From Acidovorax sp. CCYZU-2555 (GTDB lineage Bacteria > Pseudomonadota > Gammaproteobacteria > Burkholderiales > Burkholderiaceae_C): a DNA stretch of 64,000 bases. Positions 37,116-45,757 of the stretch are shown here, one piece after another. The notes under the pieces are model-generated. The model was not told the DNA's origin. It worked only from the letters and a program-made list of their open reading frames with translations, and made no database searches. The position numbers and the translations under genes were made by a program. The DNA is taken from the NCBI RefSeq assembly GCF_018413525.1, contig NZ_JAHCDD010000006.1, positions 1 through 64,000 of the forward strand. Direction: 5' to 3'. Every line of letters starts with the position of its first letter. The first letter of the stretch is position 1.

Positions 37116-38015
37116 TTACTTGTTGAAAGCTTCCTTGGGCTTGTTGTTGGGGTTCTTCCAGGCGTTCTTGGTCGCGTCAGACAGCGGCAGGCCGACCTTC
37201 TGGTTTGCAGGAGGGATAGGCTGCATGAACCACTTGTCATAGAGCTTTTCCAGGCTGCCATCGGCAACTTGGCGCTGGATGCTGGTGTCGACGGCCTTCA
37301 GGAAAGCGGTGTCGTTCTTGCGCAGCATGCAGGCAATCGGCTCGACCGACAGCACTTCGCCGACGATCTTGAAGTCGGCGGGGTTCTTCGACTTCGAGAT
37401 GTTGCCGGCCAGGATGGAGCCGTCCATCACGAATGCGTCGGCACGGCCCGTTTCGAGCAGCAGGAAGCTGTCGGCGTGGTCCTTGCCCATGACTTCCTTG
37501 AAGTCGATGCCTTGAGCGCGCTCGTTCTTGCGCAGGATCTGCACCGAAGTGGTGCCCGTGGTCGTGGCCACCGACTTGCCGTTCAGATCCTTGATGCCAT
37601 TGATGCCCGAATTGGCCTTCACGGCGATGCGCACTTCTTCCATGTACGTGGTCATGGCGAAGTCGACATCCTTCTGGCGGTTGGTGTCGTTGGTCGTCGA
37701 GCCGCATTCCAGGTCAACGGTGCCGTTGGTCACCAGGGGGATGCGGTTCTGCGAAGTCACGGGCTGGTACTTGATTTCCAGCTTGGTCAGGCCGAGTTGC
37801 TTTTGCAGGTCGCGAGCAACACGGTCGGCCATTTCGGTATGGAAACCGACGTATTTGCCGTCGCCCAGCGTATAGGCCAGTGCGCCAGAAGATTCGCGCA
37901 CGCCCAGCGTGATCGAACCCGAGGATTTGATCTTCGCCAGGGTGTCATTGGTCTGAGCCATGACCGTGCCCGCGAGCAAACCCATGACGGCAACTGCCAA
38001 CAAATGTTTCTTCAT
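37116..38015 (-). CDS. gltI: Glutamate/aspartate ABC transporter periplasmic binding protein GltI
   Basis: This 299-residue binding protein has the start at 38015 supported by GAGGAGAAGG directly before the ATG. A signal peptide MKKHLLAVAVMGLLAGTVMA precedes the mature N-terminus QTNDTLAKIKSSG. Family segments include LGVRESSGALAYTLGDG, YQPVTSQNRIPLVTNGTVDL and CGSTTNDTNRQKDVDFA, which match glutamate/aspartate-binding proteins closely. It is the first gene of the glt operon, behind a recognisable promoter. Confidence 0.95.
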   Translation of the reverse strand: MKKHLLAVAVMGLLAGTVMAQTNDTLAKIKSSGSITLGVRESSGALAYTLGDGKYVGFHTEMADRVARDLQKQLGLTKLEIKYQPVTSQNRIPLVTNGTVDLECGSTTNDTNRQKDVDFAMTTYMEEVRIAVKANSGINGIKDLNGKSVATTTGTTSVQILRKNERAQGIDFKEVMGKDHADSFLLLETGRADAFVMDGSILAGNISKSKNPADFKIVGEVLSVEPIACMLRKNDTAFLKAVDTSIQRQVADGSLEKLYDKWFMQPIPPANQKVGLPLSDATKNAWKNPNNKPKEAFNK

Positions 38016-38084
38016 ACCTTCTCCTCTGATGACTGCGGATAAAAAAGCAACGCCGGAATGCGCGTGGGCTTGTTTCAATAATTC

Positions 38085-38113
38085 ACTTTAGAGGCATTTT
38101 GCTACTGTCACAA
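38085..38113 (-). promoter_or_regulatory. Candidate sigma-70 promoter of the glt operon
   Basis: On the minus strand TTGTGA (38113-38108) and TAAAGT (38090-38085) are separated by exactly 17 bases, about 70 bases before gltI. Upstream at 38152-38167 lies an inverted repeat AAGGCG-TAAA-CGCCTT, a plausible regulator site. Confidence 0.6.
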
Positions 38114-38245
38114 GAAACCAATAGCTATAACCACAAGGAACCATGTCAAACAAGGCGTAAACGCCTTCCTCTCAAGGGTAAACACCTAGCAATAACCGGG
38201 CCCACGCTCCATGCTACCGTCGGCGCGCAGGATCAATGCCGCTGC

Positions 38246-39187
38246 TTACCCTAGCTCCAGGGTATTGCCATGCTCGAGCAAAAACGTCCAGAGATTCTGC
38301 GCCACGCCCTTGGGAGCGTCCTTGGCCGTGGGTTTCTCGCGGTAGGCGCGCACGTCCATGGGCATGCGGAAGGACTCTACGCCCTGCGGCTCGGCGCTGA
38401 CAAGGCGTCCGGACTGCAATTCGTTGCGCACCGCGCTGTAGGGCAAAAATGCGACACCATGGCCTTCGAGCGCCATGGCCTTGAGGCCTTCGGCCATGTC
38501 GGTCTCATAGACCCGCTCCAGATGGATGGCTTCGCCCGCCTGCTTGAGGATCAGCTCGGTCACCTGCCCGAGATAGGCGCCCGAGGCATAGCCCAGATAC
38601 GGCAGGGGCTGGGACTGGGTTCCGGGCAGCACGTGCAGCGGCCGGCCCTGGGCATCGGGCTTGACGTAGGGCGCGAGAATTTCACGCCCCAGGCTGACCA
38701 TTTCGTAGCGATCGGGGTCGAGCTGGAACGGCTGCGACGGATGGTGGTAGGCGATCAACAGATCGCAGCCGCCTTCGACCAGCCGCATCACTGCGTCGTG
38801 CACATTGAGCGCGAACAGCCGGCTGCGGAACGGCCCGAACAGCCCATGCAGGTTCGACACCCAGGCAGGGAAAAAGGTGAAAGCCAAGGTGTGCGGCACC
38901 GCGAAGCCGATCATGCCCTTGCCCGCACTGACGTGCGCGCGCAACATGCTGCGCGTGCTTTGCAGCGACTGCAGCATCTCGAGCGCCTGCTCGTACATGG
39001 TCTTGCCCGCGGGCGTGAGCCGCGTCGGGTAGGAGCTGCGATCGACCAGGTCGGTCCCGGCCCACGCTTCCAGCGCCTGGATGCGGCGGGAAAACGCGGG
39101 CTGGGTCACATGCCGCAGTTGCGCAGAGCGGCTGAAACTGCGGGTTTCAGCCAAGCTCACAAAATCTTCTAGCCATTTGGTTTCCAT
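38246..39187 (-). CDS. LysR-family transcriptional regulator
   Basis: This 313-residue regulator has an N-terminal winged helix-turn-helix (WLEDFVSLAETRSFSRSAQL and TQPAFSRRIQALEAW) and a LysR substrate-binding domain. The start METKWLEDF at 39187 is the standard family opening; the frame extending to 39229 is not conserved. It sits between the glt operon, transcribed in the same direction 230 bases downstream, and a divergent TRAP operon. It could control either. The binding-domain ligand cannot be told from sequence. Confidence 0.92.
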   Translation of the reverse strand: METKWLEDFVSLAETRSFSRSAQLRHVTQPAFSRRIQALEAWAGTDLVDRSSYPTRLTPAGKTMYEQALEMLQSLQSTRSMLRAHVSAGKGMIGFAVPHTLAFTFFPAWVSNLHGLFGPFRSRLFALNVHDAVMRLVEGGCDLLIAYHHPSQPFQLDPDRYEMVSLGREILAPYVKPDAQGRPLHVLPGTQSQPLPYLGYASGAYLGQVTELILKQAGEAIHLERVYETDMAEGLKAMALEGHGVAFLPYSAVRNELQSGRLVSAEPQGVESFRMPMDVRAYREKPTAKDAPKGVAQNLWTFLLEHGNTLELG

Positions 39188-39375
39188 CTCGCCATTATCC
39201 GCGCGCCAAGGCCTCAAGCCTCGGGCCAACCCGCATGGTCAGCGCCCCGAGCGAGCCAGATAATGATTTGCCCTCCCCACCCGGCGGGCGCGCGTCAGGT
39301 CCCCAGGTACACGACACCTTCGGGCAAGGCGAACGTCTTTTCCCGTTTCACGCGTTTTCCTGACTGCCCGCGCTC

Positions 39376-39915
39376 ATGCCCTCTGATCAATCGCCTACCG
39401 ACCACGACGCGTCGGCCCCTCCCCGCTCCCTGCGCATCGAAGACTGGCTCACCGTGATCATCATGGCCGCACTGGCACTGATCACTTTCGCCAACGTGCT
39501 GGTGCGCTATCTCACCAACTCCTCCTTTGCCTGGACCGAAGAAATCTCGGTCTTCCTGATGATCCTGCTGGCCATGGTCGCGGGCTCGGCGGCCGTGGCG
39601 CGCGACCAGCACATCCGCATCGAATACTTTTCCCACGGCGGCTCGGTGCAGCGCCGCCGCCGCCTGGCGCGCCTGGGCGCGGCGCTGGTCGCGCTGCTGT
39701 TCACGCTGATCGCCGTGCTGAGCGTGCGCGTGGTCTGGGACGACTTCCGCTTCGACGAAACTTCGCCCGGCATAGGCGTACCGCAATGGTGGTACTCGAT
39801 GTGGCTGCCAGTGTTCTCCGCGCTGATCGTGGTGCGCGCGCTCGGCCTCTATCGCCGCCAGGGCCTGCAAGCCGCGGCCGAAGACGCAACCACCGCCACA
39901 GGTCCCCAGCCATGA
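39376..39915 (+). CDS. TRAP transporter small permease (DctQ family)
   Basis: This 179-residue protein has four membrane helices; family features are RIEDWLTVIIMAALALITFANVLVRY-type first helix, FAWTEEISVFLMILLAMV and ARDQHIRIEYF. TRAP transporters import carboxylates using a sodium gradient; DctQ is the small membrane subunit. Its stop overlaps the start of the large subunit as ATGA. It starts 188 bases from the divergent LysR gene, so the operon promoter lies in that gap. Confidence 0.93.
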   Translation: MPSDQSPTDHDASAPPRSLRIEDWLTVIIMAALALITFANVLVRYLTNSSFAWTEEISVFLMILLAMVAGSAAVARDQHIRIEYFSHGGSVQRRRRLARLGAALVALLFTLIAVLSVRVVWDDFRFDETSPGIGVPQWWYSMWLPVFSALIVVRALGLYRRQGLQAAAEDATTATGPQP

Positions 39916-41210
39916 TCGCCACACTGCTGTTCGTGGCCTTCGTGCTGCTGATGAGCGCGGGCGTGCCTATCGGCGCCGCGCTGGGCCTGGCGGGCGCGGC
40001 CTGCATCGCGCTGGCCAATTCCGACGCCCAGTGGTTCGGCCTGCTGGCCGTGCCGCAGAACTTCTACGCGGGCCTGGGCAAGTACCCGCTGCTGGCGATT
40101 CCCATGTTCGTTCTCGTGGGCTCGATCTTCGACCGCTCGGGCGTGGCGCTGCGCTTGGTGAACTTCGCGATCGCCATCGTCGGCCGCGGCCCGGGCATGC
40201 TGCCGCTGGTGGCGATCGCCGTGGCGATGTTCCTGGGCGGCATTTCGGGCTCGGGCCCGGCCAATGCCGCGGCCGTGGGCGGCGTGATGATCGCCGCGAT
40301 GAGCCGCGCGGGCTACCCCGGCTCGTTCTCGGCCAGCGTGGTCGGCGCTGCCGCCGCCACCGACATCCTGATTCCGCCTTCGGTCGCGTTCATCATCTAT
40401 TCGGTGCTCGTTCCCGGCGCCTCGGTGCCCGCGCTGTTCGCGGCCGGCATGATTCCCGGCGTGCTGGCCGGCATCGCGCTGATCGTTCCCGCCGTCTGGC
40501 TGTCGCGCCGCCACAAGATGGGCGCGCTCGAAGCCACGCTGCCACGCCCCGAGTTCTGGAAAAGCCTGCGCGAAGCCGCCTGGGGCCTGGCCGCACCGGT
40601 GCTGATCCTGGGCGGCATGCGCGCCGGCTGGTTCACGCCCACCGAAGCCGCCGTGGTCGCGGTGTTCTACGGCTTGTTCGTGGGCATGGTGATTCACCGC
40701 ACAATCTCGGTGCGCGACCTGTTCCCTATCCTGCGCGAAGCCGGTGAACTGTCGGCCGTGATCCTGCTGGTGGTCTCGCTGGCCGGCATCTTCGCGTTCT
40801 CGCTGTCGACGCTGGGCGTGATCGATCCGGTCGCCAGCGCCATCGTCAACTCGGGCCTGGGCGAATACGGCGTGCTCGCGCTGCTGATCCTGCTGCTGAT
40901 CACCGTGGGCATGTTCCTCGACGGCATCTCGGTGTTCCTGATCTTCGTGCCGCTGCTGCTGCCCATCATGCAGCACTACCAATGGGACCCCGTCTGGTTC
41001 GGCGTGATCCTGACGCTCAAGGTCGCGCTGGGCCAGTTCACGCCGCCGCTGGCCGTGAACCTGATGGTTTCGTGCCGCATCGCGGGCGTGCGCATGGAGT
41101 CCACCGTGCGCTGGGTCGGCCCCATGCTGCTCGCGATGTTCGCCGTGATGCTGCTGGTCATTGCCTTCCCGCAACTCGCGCTGTGGCTGCCCCACAAGCT
41201 GGGCTACTGA
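39912..41210 (+). CDS. TRAP transporter large permease (DctM family)
   Basis: This 432-residue protein has about twelve membrane helices. DctM motifs include GVPIGAALGLAGAA, YPLLAIPMFVLVGSIF, FLGGISGSGPANAAAVGGVM, and TDILIPPSVAFIIY. The start at 39912 overlaps the DctQ stop; the frame open from 39786 is in the other reading frame of DctQ and is not used. The protein forms the sodium-coupled channel with DctQ. Confidence 0.94.
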   Translation: MIATLLFVAFVLLMSAGVPIGAALGLAGAACIALANSDAQWFGLLAVPQNFYAGLGKYPLLAIPMFVLVGSIFDRSGVALRLVNFAIAIVGRGPGMLPLVAIAVAMFLGGISGSGPANAAAVGGVMIAAMSRAGYPGSFSASVVGAAAATDILIPPSVAFIIYSVLVPGASVPALFAAGMIPGVLAGIALIVPAVWLSRRHKMGALEATLPRPEFWKSLREAAWGLAAPVLILGGMRAGWFTPTEAAVVAVFYGLFVGMVIHRTISVRDLFPILREAGELSAVILLVVSLAGIFAFSLSTLGVIDPVASAIVNSGLGEYGVLALLILLLITVGMFLDGISVFLIFVPLLLPIMQHYQWDPVWFGVILTLKVALGQFTPPLAVNLMVSCRIAGVRMESTVRWVGPMLLAMFAVMLLVIAFPQLALWLPHKLGY

Positions 41211-41241
41211 ATTCCCGATAACAACCACTAGGAGACAAAGA

Positions 41242-42276
41242 ATGAAACTGCGCAGCTTTCTGACCACCGCGGTCGCCGCGGCCGCGGCACTGGCCTTCAC
41301 CGCTCCGGCGGCACTGGCCCAGAACTACAAGAGCGAGTACCGCATGTCGCTGGTGCTGGGCCCGCCATCGCCCTGGGGCCAGGCCGGTGAAATCTGGGGC
41401 AAGCTGGTCAAGGAGCGCACCCAGGGGCGCATCAACATCAAGCTCTATCCCGGCGTGTCGCTGATCCAGGGCGACCAGACGCGCGAATTCAGCGCGCTGC
41501 GCCAGGGCGTGATCGACATGGCCGTGGGCTCGACCATCAACTGGTCGCCCCAGGTCAAGTCGCTGAACCTGTTCTCGCTGCCGTTCCTGATGCCCGACTA
41601 CGCGGCCGTGGACGCACTGACGCAGGGCGAAGTCGGCCAGGAAATCTTCAAGAACCTCGAGAAGGCCGGCGTCGTGCCGCTGGCCTGGGGCGAGAACGGC
41701 TACCGCGAAGTCAGCAACTCCAAGCGCGCGATCCGCAAACCCGAAGACCTCAAGGGCCTGAAGATCCGCGTCGTCGGCTCGCCCATCTTCTCGGACATGT
41801 TCAGCGCGCTGGGCGCCAACCCCACGCAGATGAGCTGGGCCGACGCCCAGCCCGCGCTGGCGAGCGGCGCCGTGGACGGCCAGGAAAATCCGCTGTTCAT
41901 GTTCACCGTGCTGAAGATGCACACCGTGGGCCAGAAATACGTGACCACCTGGGGCTACATGGCCGATCCGCTGGTGTTCGTCGTCAACAAGGACATCTGG
42001 GCGTCGTGGACGCCGGCCGACCAGGCCATCGTGCGCCAGGCCGCGCTTGATGCCGGCAAGCAGGAAATCGCGATCGCACGCAAGGGCCTGGTCGAAGCCG
42101 ACAAGCCCGTGCTCAAGGAAATCGCCGGCATGGGCGTGACCGTGACCCAACTGAGTCCCGCCGAGCGCGAAGCTTTCGTCAAGACCACGCGCCCGGTCTA
42201 TGACAAGTGGAAGGGCCAGATCGGCAACGACCTGGTGGGCAAGGCAGAGAAGGCAATCGCTGCGCGCAAGCAGTGA
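41242..42276 (+). CDS. TRAP transporter substrate-binding protein (DctP family)
   Basis: This 344-residue periplasmic protein has a signal peptide ending PAALAQ (about residue 27). The start at 41242 has GGAGA nine bases upstream. Mature sequence shows DctP features: LVKERTQGRINIKLYPG, the carboxylate-binding arginine region KGLKIRVVGSP, and WADAQPALASGAVDGQENP. The ligand is probably an organic acid, but it is not determined. The gene is third in the dctQ-dctM-dctP order. Confidence 0.93.
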   Translation: MKLRSFLTTAVAAAAALAFTAPAALAQNYKSEYRMSLVLGPPSPWGQAGEIWGKLVKERTQGRINIKLYPGVSLIQGDQTREFSALRQGVIDMAVGSTINWSPQVKSLNLFSLPFLMPDYAAVDALTQGEVGQEIFKNLEKAGVVPLAWGENGYREVSNSKRAIRKPEDLKGLKIRVVGSPIFSDMFSALGANPTQMSWADAQPALASGAVDGQENPLFMFTVLKMHTVGQKYVTTWGYMADPLVFVVNKDIWASWTPADQAIVRQAALDAGKQEIAIARKGLVEADKPVLKEIAGMGVTVTQLSPAEREAFVKTTRPVYDKWKGQIGNDLVGKAEKAIAARKQ

Positions 42277-42295
42277 GAACGCTCTGAGCGACTGC

Positions 42296-42316
42296 GGGCG
42301 GCGCGTGGCGCCGCCC
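42296..42316. terminator. GC hairpin between convergent genes
   Basis: GGGCGGCGC and GCGCCGCCC form a perfect nine-bp stem around GTG, between the DctP stop and the end of the convergent dehydrogenase gene. No long T run follows, so it may be a weak or Rho-assisted bidirectional terminator. Confidence 0.45.
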
Positions 42317-42321
42317 TCCTC

Positions 42322-43263
42322 TCATACTGGCGAAACCAGCGGCCGTCCTTCCAGATGGCAACGCAGATTCGCCACAAATCGGTCGATGGACGCCTGCACC
42401 GCTTCGGGCGACCAGCCGCCCACGTGGGGCGTAAGCACCACGGCGTCCAGATCGAGCAGCTCGGTCGGCGGCAGCGGTTCGCTCTCATAGACATCGAGAC
42501 CCGCGCCCGCGATGCGGCCCGCGCGTACCGCCTCGGCCAGCGCCGCGGTATCGACCACGCTGCCGCGCGCGATATTCACCAGATGGCCGTTCGGGCCCAG
42601 CGCATCGAGCACCTGGGCGTTGACCAGGTGGCGCGTGCCAGCGCCGCCGGGGGTCGCGACCAGCAACACATCGGACCATTGCGCCAGCGCCAGCAGATCC
42701 GCGAAATAGCGATGGGCCACGCCTTCGCGCGGACTGCGGTTGTGATAGCCGACTTCCATGTCGAAGCCCTGCGCGCGCTGTGCAATGCGCGCGCCTATCG
42801 TGCCCAGACCGACAATGCCCAGGCGCTTGTGCGAGAGCTGCGGCGGCAGCGACAGCGCCGTGCGCCAGACGCCTTCGCGCGTCAGCCGGTCCAGGCGCAC
42901 GATGCCGCGCAGCGATGCCAGCATCAGGCCCATCGCATGGTCGGCAACGCATTCGTCGTTGGTGCCCGCGCCATTGGCGACCGCAATGCCCTGCGCATGG
43001 GCATGCGCGACATCGATGTTTTCGTAGCCCACGCCCAGCGCGCTGACCAGCGTCAATCCGGGCATGGCCTGCATGTGGGCCGCGCTCAGGCCTGTCGAGC
43101 CCAGCGTCAGCACGGCCTGCACGCGCTCGCCGACCGCGGCGATGCTCGCGTCCCATTGCGCGACATCGGGCTGGTGAACCAGCTCCAGCGTGGGAAACGC
43201 CCGGGTCAACAATTCCAGGTGCGCAGGGGAAAGATGGTTCAGTGCAAGCAGTACAGGTTTCAT
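42322..43263 (-). CDS. D-isomer-specific 2-hydroxyacid dehydrogenase
   Basis: This 313-residue NAD(P)-dependent dehydrogenase reduces 2-keto acids such as glyoxylate or hydroxypyruvate, or acts in reverse. The start MKPVLLALNHLSP at 43263 fits the family. The nucleotide motif GIVGLGTIGARIA lies near residue 148. The catalytic trio is in NIARGSVVD (Arg), DVYESEPLP (Glu) and LTPHVGGW (His). The neighbouring TRAP transporter may supply a related acid, but the genes are convergent and the link is inference. Confidence 0.92.
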   Translation of the reverse strand: MKPVLLALNHLSPAHLELLTRAFPTLELVHQPDVAQWDASIAAVGERVQAVLTLGSTGLSAAHMQAMPGLTLVSALGVGYENIDVAHAHAQGIAVANGAGTNDECVADHAMGLMLASLRGIVRLDRLTREGVWRTALSLPPQLSHKRLGIVGLGTIGARIAQRAQGFDMEVGYHNRSPREGVAHRYFADLLALAQWSDVLLVATPGGAGTRHLVNAQVLDALGPNGHLVNIARGSVVDTAALAEAVRAGRIAGAGLDVYESEPLPPTELLDLDAVVLTPHVGGWSPEAVQASIDRFVANLRCHLEGRPLVSPV

Positions 43264-43327
43264 GACACTCGGCTGGGCAAAAAATGGATTGTCCATCCTC
43301 AAGATGCAGAGGGCGACATTTGTGGCA

Positions 43328-45169
43328 TCAGGCCAACGCCGACGCAGCGTCCTCGCCCAGCGACTGGCTCTGCTGCAGCGCCCACATCTGTGCGTAACGA
43401 CCTCCCAATGCCAGCAGTTGCGCATGGGTGCCGCGCTCGAGAATCTGGCCGGCGTCGAGCACCAGGATTTCGTGCGCATCGACCACGGTCGACAGCCGGT
43501 GGGCGATCAGCAACGTGGTCTTGTTGCGCGCCGCGCTCTGCAGCTCGGCCTGGATGGCGCGTTCGTTGGCGGAGTCCAGCGCCGACGTGGCTTCATCGAA
43601 GATCAGGATGGGAGGGTTCTTGAGCAAGGTGCGCGCAATCGCCACGCGCTGCTTCTCGCCGCCCGACAGCTTGAGCCCGCGCTCACCCACGCGCGTCGCA
43701 TAGCCTTCGGGCGTGCTGGCGATGAAATCGTGAATGCGCGCGGCGCGCGCCGCCGCCACCACTTCGTCGTGGCTGGCGCCGGGGCGGCCATAGGCGATGT
43801 TGTATTCGACGCTGTCGTTGAACAGCACCGTGTCCTGGGGAACGATGCCTATCGCCTGGCGCACGCTGGACTGGGTCAGGCCGCGGATGTCCTCGCCGGC
43901 GATCGTCACCCGGCCCTGCTGCACGTCATAGAAGCGGAACAGCAGCCGCGCCAGCGTCGACTTGCCCGAGCCTGAAGGGCCGACCACGGCCACGGTCTTG
44001 CCCGCGGGAATCTCGAAGCTCACGCCGCGCAGGATGGGCCGCGCCGGGTCATAGGCGAAATGCACATCTTCGAGGCGCACCGCGGGGTGCTCGACCGACT
44101 GCAGCGGCTTGGCATCGGGCGCGTCGGCGACTTCGCGCTCGCGGTCCATGAGCACGAACATGCGATCCAGGTCGACCAGGCTCTGCTTGATCTCGCGGTA
44201 GATCACGCCGAGGAAATTCAGCGGAATGTACAACTGGATCATGAACGCGTTGACCATGACCAGATCGCCCAGCGTCAGCCGACCGTCGACCACGCCCTGC
44301 GTGGCGCGCCAGAGGATAGCCACCAGCGCCGAGGCAATGATGATCTGCTGGCCCGCGTTGAGCAAGCTCAGCGTGGTCTGGCTCTTGAGGCGCACGCGGC
44401 GCAGTTCCTCGAGGTTCTCGTCGTAGCGGCGCGCCTCGAACGCTTCGTTGTTGAAGTACTTGACGGTCTCGTAGTTCAGCAGCGAATCGACGGCCTTGGT
44501 GTGGGCCGCCGATTCCTGGGCATTGGCCTCGCGGCGAAAGCGCGTGCGCCAGCCAGTCACCTGCACCGTGAAGACGATGTACAGCGCGAGCGCGGCCAGC
44601 GTGATGACCGCGAACCAGACATCGAAGCGCAGCGCCAGGATGGTCAGCACCAGCGTCATTTCGATCAGCGTGGGCAGGATGCTGTAGAGCGAATACGAGA
44701 TCAGCGACTCGGTGCTGCGCACGCCGCGCTCGATGTCGCGCGTCATGCCGCCGGTCTGGCGTTCGAGGTGAAAGCGCAGGCTCAGCGCATGCAGATGCTC
44801 GAAGGTCGTGAGCGCAATGCTGCGCGCCGCGCCCTGCGTGGCCTTGGCGAACACCAGGTCGCGCAGCTCGGTGAACAGCGACGTCGAAAAGCGCAGCGCG
44901 CCATAGGCCAGCAACATGGCCGCGGGCACGACCAGCACCGCGGCAGCATCACCGGGCTTGAGCGTCAGCGCATCGACCAGCTCCTTGAGCAGCACCGGCA
45001 CGCCCACGTTCGCGACCTTGGCCGCGACCATGAACAGCAGCGCCGCGAGCACGCGCCACTTGTATTCCCACAGATAAGGCAGCAGACGCTTGAGCGTCCC
45101 CCAGTCGGCACCTGAAGCTGGGGAAGCGGGTACGGGTAAATCCCGAGGAGATTCGGCAGATCGGCGCAT
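43328..45169 (-). CDS. ATM1/HMT1-type ABC exporter
   Basis: This 613-residue half-transporter has six membrane helices (about residues 40-330) and one ATPase domain. The ATM1-family segments NYETVKYFNNEAFEARRYD and YIPLNFLGVIYREIKQSLVDLD are present. Walker A is GPSGSGKST, the signature LSGGEKQR, Walker B ILIFDEATSALDS. The ATG at 45169 is preferred to a TTG three codons earlier that lies too close to the AGGAA. Family members export glutathione-linked or sulfur/metal compounds. The YciA-like gene is divergent only 32 bases away. Confidence 0.92.
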   Translation of the reverse strand: MRRSAESPRDLPVPASPASGADWGTLKRLLPYLWEYKWRVLAALLFMVAAKVANVGVPVLLKELVDALTLKPGDAAAVLVVPAAMLLAYGALRFSTSLFTELRDLVFAKATQGAARSIALTTFEHLHALSLRFHLERQTGGMTRDIERGVRSTESLISYSLYSILPTLIEMTLVLTILALRFDVWFAVITLAALALYIVFTVQVTGWRTRFRREANAQESAAHTKAVDSLLNYETVKYFNNEAFEARRYDENLEELRRVRLKSQTTLSLLNAGQQIIIASALVAILWRATQGVVDGRLTLGDLVMVNAFMIQLYIPLNFLGVIYREIKQSLVDLDRMFVLMDREREVADAPDAKPLQSVEHPAVRLEDVHFAYDPARPILRGVSFEIPAGKTVAVVGPSGSGKSTLARLLFRFYDVQQGRVTIAGEDIRGLTQSSVRQAIGIVPQDTVLFNDSVEYNIAYGRPGASHDEVVAAARAARIHDFIASTPEGYATRVGERGLKLSGGEKQRVAIARTLLKNPPILIFDEATSALDSANERAIQAELQSAARNKTTLLIAHRLSTVVDAHEILVLDAGQILERGTHAQLLALGGRYAQMWALQQSQSLGEDAASALA

Positions 45170-45201
45170 CGTGGACAATTCCTGTTGTTATATTCCCGAT
45201 T

Positions 45202-45681
45202 GTGCCAATGCCTCCGCGTCCAGACCTTCCTCCCCACCCATTGCCCGCAGACAAAGATCTCGTGCTCAAGGTGATTCCCATGCCGGCCGATGTCAACGCC
45301 AATGGCGACATCTTCGGCGGCTGGGTCATGGCGCAGGTCGATCTCGCGGGTTCGGTGCTGCCTTCGCGCATAGGACAGCGCTTGGTCACCGTCGCGGTCA
45401 ACGAATTCATCTTCAAGCAGCCGGTGCGCGTCGGCGACATCCTGTCGTTCTATTCGAGCGTGCGGCGCGTGGGCCGTACCTCGGTCACCGTGGATGTCGA
45501 AGTCTATGCCGAGCGTTTCCACGACCAGGGGCGCTTTGTCAAAGTGACCGAAGCGCTGCTGACCTATGTCGCCATCGACAGCGAAGGCAAGCCCCAGGCC
45601 CTGCCGGAAAACGCGCAGATCGCGGCCTGGCGCCAGGCGATACAGCGCAACGCCGACAGCGCGCTCGCGTCCAAGGCCTAA
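45202..45681 (+). CDS. Acyl-CoA thioesterase (YciA family)
   Basis: This 159-residue hotdog-fold thioesterase hydrolyses acyl-CoA. The YciA motif MPADVNANGDIFGGWVMAQV is at about residues 27-46, with the catalytic Asp in it; later segments are FKQPVRVGDILSFY and GRTSVTVDVEVYAE. The start could be GTG at 45202 or ATG at 45208; no clear ribosome-binding site decides between them. The promoter must lie in the 32-base gap or inside the divergent ABC gene. Confidence 0.92.
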   Translation: MPMPPRPDLPPHPLPADKDLVLKVIPMPADVNANGDIFGGWVMAQVDLAGSVLPSRIGQRLVTVAVNEFIFKQPVRVGDILSFYSSVRRVGRTSVTVDVEVYAERFHDQGRFVKVTEALLTYVAIDSEGKPQALPENAQIAAWRQAIQRNADSALASKA

Positions 45682-45723
45682 ACACGCACGGCCGGCGCGC
45701 CTTGAAAATCAAGAAACATGGCG

Positions 45724-45750
45724 GACAAAAGCGGTATTTACCGCTTTGCG
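45724..45750. terminator. Bidirectional terminator between the thioesterase gene and galE
   Basis: AAAGCGGTA (45728-45736) and TACCGCTTT (45739-45747) form a tight stem. On the minus strand TTTTG follows, ending galE; the plus direction has a short T run within the stem. It lies 43 bases after the thioesterase stop and 10 bases after the galE stop. Confidence 0.6.
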
Positions 45751-45757
45751 CAGACGC

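Noticed and set aside
39786-39911. Longer start for the DctM permease
   Set aside because: These codons overlap DctQ in another frame. The ATGA junction at 39912 gives the family N-terminus.
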